From positions 44,151,741 to 44,215,740 of the forward strand of contig CM041465.1 in NCBI GenBank assembly GCA_023213395.1: a stretch of 64,000 nt of DNA, written 5' to 3'. Of this stretch, positions 57,256-64,000 are shown in pieces. The stretch's first letter is position 1; each line of letters begins with the position of its first letter. The position numbers and the translations under genes are program-made. The notes below the pieces were generated by a model. The model searched no databases. It saw nothing but the letters and a program-made list of their open reading frames with translations, and was not told where the DNA came from. Source of the stretch: Cycas panzhihuaensis (taxonomy: Eukaryota; Cycadophyta).

Positions 57256-57679
57256 TCCCCTCTTAATAGAAATATGGGGAACTAGACTTCCATTAGAAAC
57301 CTCTAAGTGAAGGTAGGAATTATCCTTGTTGATACATCCCCCTTAAGGATAATTTTACTAACTTCCAACTTAGCTCAAAGCATTATGAATTGATCTTCAA
57401 TAAGTGCCTTTGTAAATACATCTATAAGTTAATCTTTACTTGAATAGTAATTAATATGTAACTTCCCTGCTTGAATTTACTCATGAATATAATGGTCTTA
57501 GATCTCAATATACTTCATATAGGTATGAAATTTTGAATTCTTAGACAAATAGATGATACTTTGATTATCAATCAATATAACTAGCATTCCACTCTATATT
57601 GCTAAAATATCAAGTAGTCCTTAGAACCATACAACTTACCTCATACTAATATATTGACCTTGATACTCTAGCTCAGTGG

Positions 57680-58800
57680 GTGATAATGTAATTATCTTTT
57701 GTTTCTTGGATTATCATGAAATAGGTCCATTGTCAATACTATAGATATATCTAGTAGTAGATTTATAGCCATTGACATCTCCACCCTAATAAGCATCAAT
57801 ATATCTAACTAGTTATGTCTCTCTATATTAAATATACTCCAAATCAATATGTAAAGTTCCCTTCACATATCTTAGAATCCCCTTTGTAGTAACCCAATGC
57901 GGTTCTTAAGGATTTAGCATATAGCGAGAAACCAACCTAATAATGCATACTATATTTATCATAGGATGTGTCAAATATATAAGACTCCTTACTAATTATT
58001 TGTATAATATTTCATCTATTATAGGCTTCTTCATATCCTTCAATAACTTTGTGCCTTTGGCTTATGTTTTTTTAATAAGTTTTCAATCCTCCATCTTGAA
58101 TTTATCAAGTAGGCTTTTTGCATATTTTATTTATAACACCAAACTATTATCTTCTATCTACCTTACCTCAATGCTTAAGAAGTAGTATAGAGCCTTAAGA
58201 CCTATCATGATAAAGTTTACTCTAAAATTGGATTTTATTCCCACAATAATTTTATTGCAATTGCTAGTAATGAGAAAATCCTTAACATGCAACATAATAA
58301 CTACTATTAAAGTTCCTCTCCTTTGAATATGTAGATTTATCTCCAAATCTATCATAACAAATCCTTCTTCATTTAATCTGGTATTGATCTTAACATACCA
58401 AGCACATGGTGCTTGCTTTAGGCCATAGATTAACTTTGTTAAATAGAACACAAGATACTCATATCATTCCTCAAAGAAACCAATTAATTGTGCCATATAA
58501 ATCTCCTCTCTTAACTCTACATTAAATAATATTAATTTCATAGCCATTTAGTGAAGCTCCTAACTATATTTAGCTATAAATAAAAGGATCAAATGGATTA
58601 TTTTCATCTTGCAGATTGGTATAAATATTTCCTCATAATCAATCCCTTCCTTTTACTTAAATCTTTGCATAATAAATCTTGCCTTATACTTATCCATCTC
58701 TTTATCATACTAAAACTTAGTCTTATAGACACATATGTAACTAATAAGGTTTTTCTTAAGAGGTAATGGAACTAACTCCCATATGACAACTTGTATTAGA
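57680..58800 (-). pseudogene. Copia reverse transcriptase/RNase H (element F)
   Basis: The clearest piece is 58158-58451: KLIYGLKQAPCAWYVKINTRL, then the active-site position reading HVKD instead of YVDD, then KSNFRVNFIMIGLKALYYFL. RT would be inactive even if the frame were open. Confidence 0.82.
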
Positions 58801-59342
58801 GAACCAAATTCATGAGGATTATCTTCTATTTCATCAAATAAAACAAAGTCATGGGAGTTCATGGTGCTAACAACTAGAGCTCGACTAATATTATGGTTCC
58901 TTGTTCTTTACTCATCTATAATACTTTGTAACATCACACTTAAATCCTAAAGTCTTCTTGGACCATAATGACATTAAATTACCCAATGTTATTGTTGCCT
59001 CCATACATGGAAACTCCTCATTATTATCTCTACTCTATCCTTCTTCCCTCTCAATCATAACACCTAGTTCCTTATCCTCTATTATTGATGAAGCACCAAT
59101 AGGAAATGGAAGTAGTAGGGGGGAAAAGGTTTCTTTAGAGAATGTATTCTTAGGATGATACATCATAGGCTCATCAAACTTCATATCCTAACTAATAACA
59201 AGTTTTCTCCCTTAAGGATCCCATAGTTTATAAGCTTTATTATGATCTAAATACCCCATAAATATACACTTATGACACTTGTGATCCAACCTTTTATAAT
59301 TTTTATCTAGGATGTGTGCATATGCAATGCACCTAAAGTCCT

Positions 59343-59830
59343 TCAAATAATCAATGGTAGATTTATAACTAGTCCATTTTCTTTAAGGGTCATGCCATAA
59401 ACTATTATTATAGGTATCGTATTTAAGATATAAATGGCAGTCCTAATAGTTTTTACCCAAAACATAGCTGATAAATTCTTTACATGCGCCATACACTTTG
59501 CCATTTCTATCATAGTATAGTTTATTTTCTTGCTATCACCATTTTGTTGTGGGATATATAGGATGATTAATTCCCATTTAGTACCATGATCTAAGTAGAA
59601 ATAATAAATGGCACTATTATCATGCTCCTTGCTATTATCACTCCTCAAAATATTAAATTTCTTATCACATCCATTCTTAACAAGTACCTTCTATTCTTAG
59701 AAATAATTGAATGCTTCAATCTTACTCTTTAAGAAATATGTACGTGCCTTCCTAGTATAGTCATCTATAAATAGAAAAGTTAGCAAGCTCTAGATATAGA
59801 ACAGTTTGAGAGTGGACCTATAAAATTAGT
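59343..59830 (-). pseudogene. Copia integrase (element F)
   Basis: 59343-59648 reads MRSDNSKEHDN (second catalytic Asp kept, GGE changed), DHGTKWELIILYIPQQNGDSKK and MIEMAKCMAHVKNLSAMFWVKTIRTAIYILN. Other integrase pieces extend toward 59830 in other frames. Confidence 0.85.
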
Positions 59831-60705
59831 ATGTATGATCTCTAGCTTCTCCTTGGCACTTTAAGCACAATTTCCAATAAAAGGATAGTGACGATGCTTT
59901 GTATACATATGCCTTTCATACACAACCTTTGAATAAGAAACATAGGGCAATCCTTCTGCTATTTTTAGTTAAGTTATAAGTGTTATGCTTCTATGTTTAA
60001 GGTGACCAAGGCATTCATGCCATAATTTTCTCATACCGTTAGCATCAACAACAAAAGCATAGGTTCAATTCTAAGCTTCAAATTTCTAGAATACCCAAAA
60101 ATCATCCTTCACTCTTCTAGTAATAATGATAGACAAATTTTGCTTTGAATCCTTAATTAAGCATTTATCTTTAAAGAGCTCAAACTTTATACCTTATTTG
60201 TATATCTCTTAGGCTGACAAAAGATTCTCTTCCATCTTAGGTGCATAATACAAACCCTTAAATTTGCCTCTTATAAATGAAATAGTACCATCATCCTTAA
60301 TAGACACCACACTTGCATCCCAACAATGATTTTTGTATTATTAAGATAACATTCCATGCATCAAAGTTCTACTTCTTAAAAGAAATGTGTTTCTACACTC
60401 TTGAGTCCAAAATCTAATAATCTTTCTAATTCAATTCAATTAACAAGGATGAATCTTCTATATAATAAGATATAATACTCTTTCTATTATCATCCTAGTT
60501 TTCTTTCTGTTTGTCTATCCTTTTAAACCAATAATTCTTCTCCTTATGGCCATAATTCTTCTTCTTCTTGCAATAATTACATTTATAGAAAAACTTTTTC
60601 TTATCTCGATATACTTCTCCTAATGTTTATGCAAACTTCCCTTCCTAAATACAATATATCCTATGTATATTTATGATTAGGGTATAATTAGATTTGAAAC
60701 CAAGT

Positions 60706-61549
60706 AAACTCTCTCAGTGGACACTTCACAGATCATAGATTTCTCCAAAGACAAAGAGTAGGGATGGCGACTACTTTAAAACGACAGATCACAAATTCAC
60801 AAACTAGATTAATGTAATGTAGGTCTGATCATAAACAATGCTTAATGAATTCACAACATTCTTTAGTCCCAGGGATTTGCATTAGGACTTGGCATTGTGG
60901 GGCTTCATCTTCACAAGTGGACAATTGTTCTCAGAGTCAATCAGTCCATTGTCTCACCATACAGTTCTTGGTTGGATTTCCTTCTCTCTCATAAGTCTGC
61001 CACTACCTATAAGAGTTCGTCCAAGCTTTACCAGTCACTTCTCAACAAACCAATGATGACCTGGGACTTTTCCTCTCAAATCTTCAATTTGTCAGTTGCC
61101 TTAATGGAGTTACCTTCCTTCCTTATCTGCACACAAGAGCCTTAGCAAGCGACCTGCTCTGATACCATGTTAAGATTTTAATATGGAGAACATTCATCCA
61201 CCACAAGATCAATACCAATGAACAGAGATTAAGACAATATAATCATAATGCATTAACATATCAAAACACTAAAGACTCAATATGAGCCTTGATGATGTGA
61301 TGTATTTATACACTACCTTAACCACCTTTATATACCAAGAGGTGGGAGACTATACAATATAAGTAATGCATGTGGGACAAATACCTTTGTCTTGACCAAT
61401 AACATTACACTACTAACTTGACTAATAAGCTTCTATCTTCTTACATAGTATTATAATGACCCTTTGACCCTAAGAATTAGGACTATGACTAATAATCCTA
61501 GGACCCACTTTTACTTAAGCACATACACATTAAACATTATATTCTAACA
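60706..61549 (-). mobile_element. 5' LTR and leader of a second element D family member
   Basis: The LTR at 61168-61549 (382 bp, plus strand TGTTAAGATTTTAATATG to ATTCTAACA) matches the element D LTRs. The plus strand GACCTGCTCTGATACCA (61151-61167) gives the primer-binding site TGGTATCAGAGCAGGTC. The leader on its low-coordinate side (60706-61150) resembles that of element D. The remainder of the element is missing at the junction with element F. Confidence 0.9.
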
Positions 61550-64000
61550 AAGAGATCTATCTCTTTACTATAAAATATATCTACTCCTTCCCATTCTCCT
61601 CAGCTATCCAAGCTTCCTAAGAGATCTAGTCTCGCATTTACTTCTTCTTTGGTTATTGATTAAGCTTATTTTTCTTAGTGTCTTCCTCTTTCATGCTTGT
61701 TTTAAGGAAAAGATTGAGAAAGATTGATCATTTTGAAGGGATATAGCTATTCTAAGGTAAGAATTCATCATTGGAGTTAAGATTTCTAAAAAGTATTAGT
61801 ACTATATTCCTTGACTTTATCTTCTTTTTTTTCTTTTATTTTAAAAAAGGAACTTGTGTACATGAATAAAATCCCATGGTATCTAAAAACTCCATGAGTA
61901 ATAGAATCTCTTTATGATTTTAGTATATTATTTGCTTGTAAGAATATCAATTATAACTATTGCATGTGAGTTTTATGGGTTGCATATCATTTTTAGTTAA
62001 TGAAAATCATATATAAAATATCTTATTTCTATTAGAATTATTCTTAAAACATAGAAATAACATGTATATGAAATGAAAAGCTTTCCATAAATATTACATG
62101 TTATTACCTTTCATCAAGTTGCATTTAAAGTTATATATCATAGATTTGTATTTTATGCTAGTTATTCTTATCTTTGAAAAGAAGTATGCTTTGCATCTAT
62201 AGGAGATAGTATCTCTTTCATTTTGGTGTTCCTTGCTTAAAAAAAAAAAGAAAAAGAAAAAGAAGTAGTATGGCATATGTGATTTATTTTTTTAGTTGAT
62301 TTTAAAAAGAAGGTAGTTAGATTTTTCTATTTCATTGTTCTTTATTATGCTTTCATTAAAAAAAAAAAAAACTAAAAAAAAAATCCATTACTTAACCCTT
62401 TTCTTTATTTAATAAACCTAAAAAGCCAAAACAATAAAAGGAAAGAAGTCCCTAGGAGGGATACAAAAAGCATTATCAGTGTAATTTCGAACTTAGAAAT
62501 CCTTTACTTGGTTGTGTAAACCAGTAGATTCTAGTACCCTCCTTACATCTTAGACTTTCATTATCATATACATATCCAAATCAAATGATACAAATATTTA
62601 AAGACTCCCTCTTAGGAGTTGGTAAAGGTGGTCCTTAGGTTCCCATAGGCTTTTTTATCCCTTGATCTAGACTTGAAATAGAGGAAACATAATGTCATTA
62701 AGGGATACTTAAGCTAGGCCTGACCAAAGCATACCATCTTTTTGGTGACCATACTAGGGATTTACCATTTGATTTTTTGTTTAAAGTAATGGAAACCAGA
62801 CCTCCCACTCAAAGGTGATCATTGAGATTTTAAGGTTTCCTACCTAATTTTTAACTGCAACCCTCACACTCTACCCATGAAGTTTCATCCTCGTACGTTG
62901 GCCCTTTGGAACATCATATACATAATACCTATATTTATCCTTTTGAAGATTCAATCTAATTGTATAAAATACTTATAGAGTAAGGGTACTTAGAGCCCTC
63001 TCAATTTCATGGTGGTATTTCTCTTATGAATCCTTCTTTTGTATAAGAAGAAGTGCTTCCCACTCAAGCATCTCCATCTTATTATAAACTAGTTCTTACT
63101 AGGGTCCCCACTCCACTCCATATACTCGAATATCAAGATCCTTTCTATCTAGAGACTTATACCATAACATCCTCTCCTCAATATTATCAATTTTATCCAT
63201 TATATGAGGAACATAAGTCCATATAAGTTGAGCCTTTTGTTACTCTTAATATTAGTCAATCACATTTGTCTTTCTATCCTTCTTGACCTAGGCTATATTC
63301 TCCTCCTTTAGGAGAGTTGAAGATCATAAATCAGTTTATTCCTAGCCTCTCCCCTCATTTCCCATGTTACAAGCTCAAATATATTCTTCACGTGTAGTAC
63401 CTTCTACACATGAGGGAACCTCTACCACACCCGTTCAAGGTAATCTTATCCCTTCTCATGGTCTAACCCCTCAACAAATAGGTCTATCTTCTTCAACCTA
63501 TAACCTATCCATTCATATCCTAATAGGGTAGTTTCTTCTTACCTTGTTATTACCTCAACTCAATTACCACCCCAAGTTTCTCATAGAGTTATATCTTAGT
63601 GTATTATACCTCATATATCTTCTCATAGGACATCTAATTTAATTTCTTCACCTTAACCTATTCCTTATGCTTACCCCATTTTTCCCCATTCTTTGGTTAG
63701 TAAATCTCAAGCTTTGGGGTTTGCTAACCCTACTTTCTCATCTCATGTCCCTAGATTGATCCCTAACAAATCCCTTTTTTGTATTTTAAGCCTATTTAAC
63801 CTAAATATCATGTGTTGCAAACTAATTTTATGGTAAATCCTATAACTTAGTTTAAGCTTTTTATCTTCTCTCTTGGCTTATTCCTTCCCTCAACAACAAG
63901 AACCTATTTTTTCTACTACCCCACACCCATTATCCTTACCTCAATACTCTACCACATTGAGGCCAAAGAAGCCTTTCTTAGACTATATGAAGTCTCCCTT
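61550..64000. other. AT-rich DNA, no gene recognised
   Basis: It has A-rich runs at about 62238-62264 and 62359-62382, and pyrimidine-rich DNA from about 63000 to the window end. All frames carry frequent stops. Confidence 0.45.

Larger units (their letters stand above)
56926..60705 (-). mobile_element. Copia element F, 5'-truncated relative of element E
   Basis: A 3' LTR (56926-57255) is followed on the minus strand by RNase H, RT and integrase pieces and a zinc-knuckle region (about 60540-60590), in the same order as element E. Similarity to element E stops near 60705, where the leader of a D-family element begins. The 5' LTR, primer-binding site and gag start are missing. Confidence 0.85.

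Noticed and set aside
62094-62276. 60-codon ORF with a Phe run
   Set aside because: It reads the A-rich tract at 62238-62264 in reverse and is low complexity.

Overview
The window is repeat-dense nuclear DNA of a seed plant. It holds one intact host gene, for the delta large subunit of the AP-3 adaptor complex (single exon, minus strand, 31721-34942). Almost everything else that can be identified is LTR-retrotransposon DNA. The deep nesting, the AT-rich and mutated intergenic sequence and the mix of Copia, Gypsy and gag-only elements fit a large plant genome such as a gymnosperm, but the species cannot be proven from the sequence.

Layout. 1-4627: non-coding repeat DNA with two LTR ends (1756-2232, 3170-3395) and tandem repeats. 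4628-11095: a frameshifted plus-strand Copia element (element A) whose leader contains about 15 regularly spaced copies of GTGGGCCCCAC or close variants. 11098-12947: a minus-strand Gypsy reverse-transcriptase relic and two inverted LTR-like segments. 13541-24598: Copia element B with target-site duplication (TSD) CTGCC. It carries two later insertions: a Copia deletion derivative (16453-18524, TSD ACTCA) and a gag-only element (20494-22822, TSD TTGAT). The gag-only element itself contains a solo LTR of its own family (21439-21750, TSD TACAG). 24871-30005: a complete minus-strand element (element D, TSD CAAAA) that has a gag-like start and a long acidic ORF but no recognisable pol.

30006-35460: the AP-3 delta gene and its flanks. 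36690-41166: a heavily mutated Copia element C, split in its RT/RNase H region by a 621-bp solo LTR (TSD GGTAG). 41167-45922: AT-rich DNA with one LTR-like end. 45928-51622: complete minus-strand Copia element E (356-bp LTRs, TSD ATATT). 51623-56925: featureless AT-rich DNA. 56926-60705: 5'-truncated relative F of element E. 60706-61549: LTR plus leader of a second member of the element D family. 61550-64000: nothing recognisable.

The elements are not cooperating genes. They are a layered record of insertion, and the TSDs allow the order of several insertions to be read. AP-3 delta is the only gene with an obvious cellular role. The most notable observations are the TCP-type motif array in a retrotransposon leader, the gag-only families, the same-family nested solo LTR, a sequence block shared by unrelated repeats, and the C-to-T/G-to-A decay pattern in several elements.
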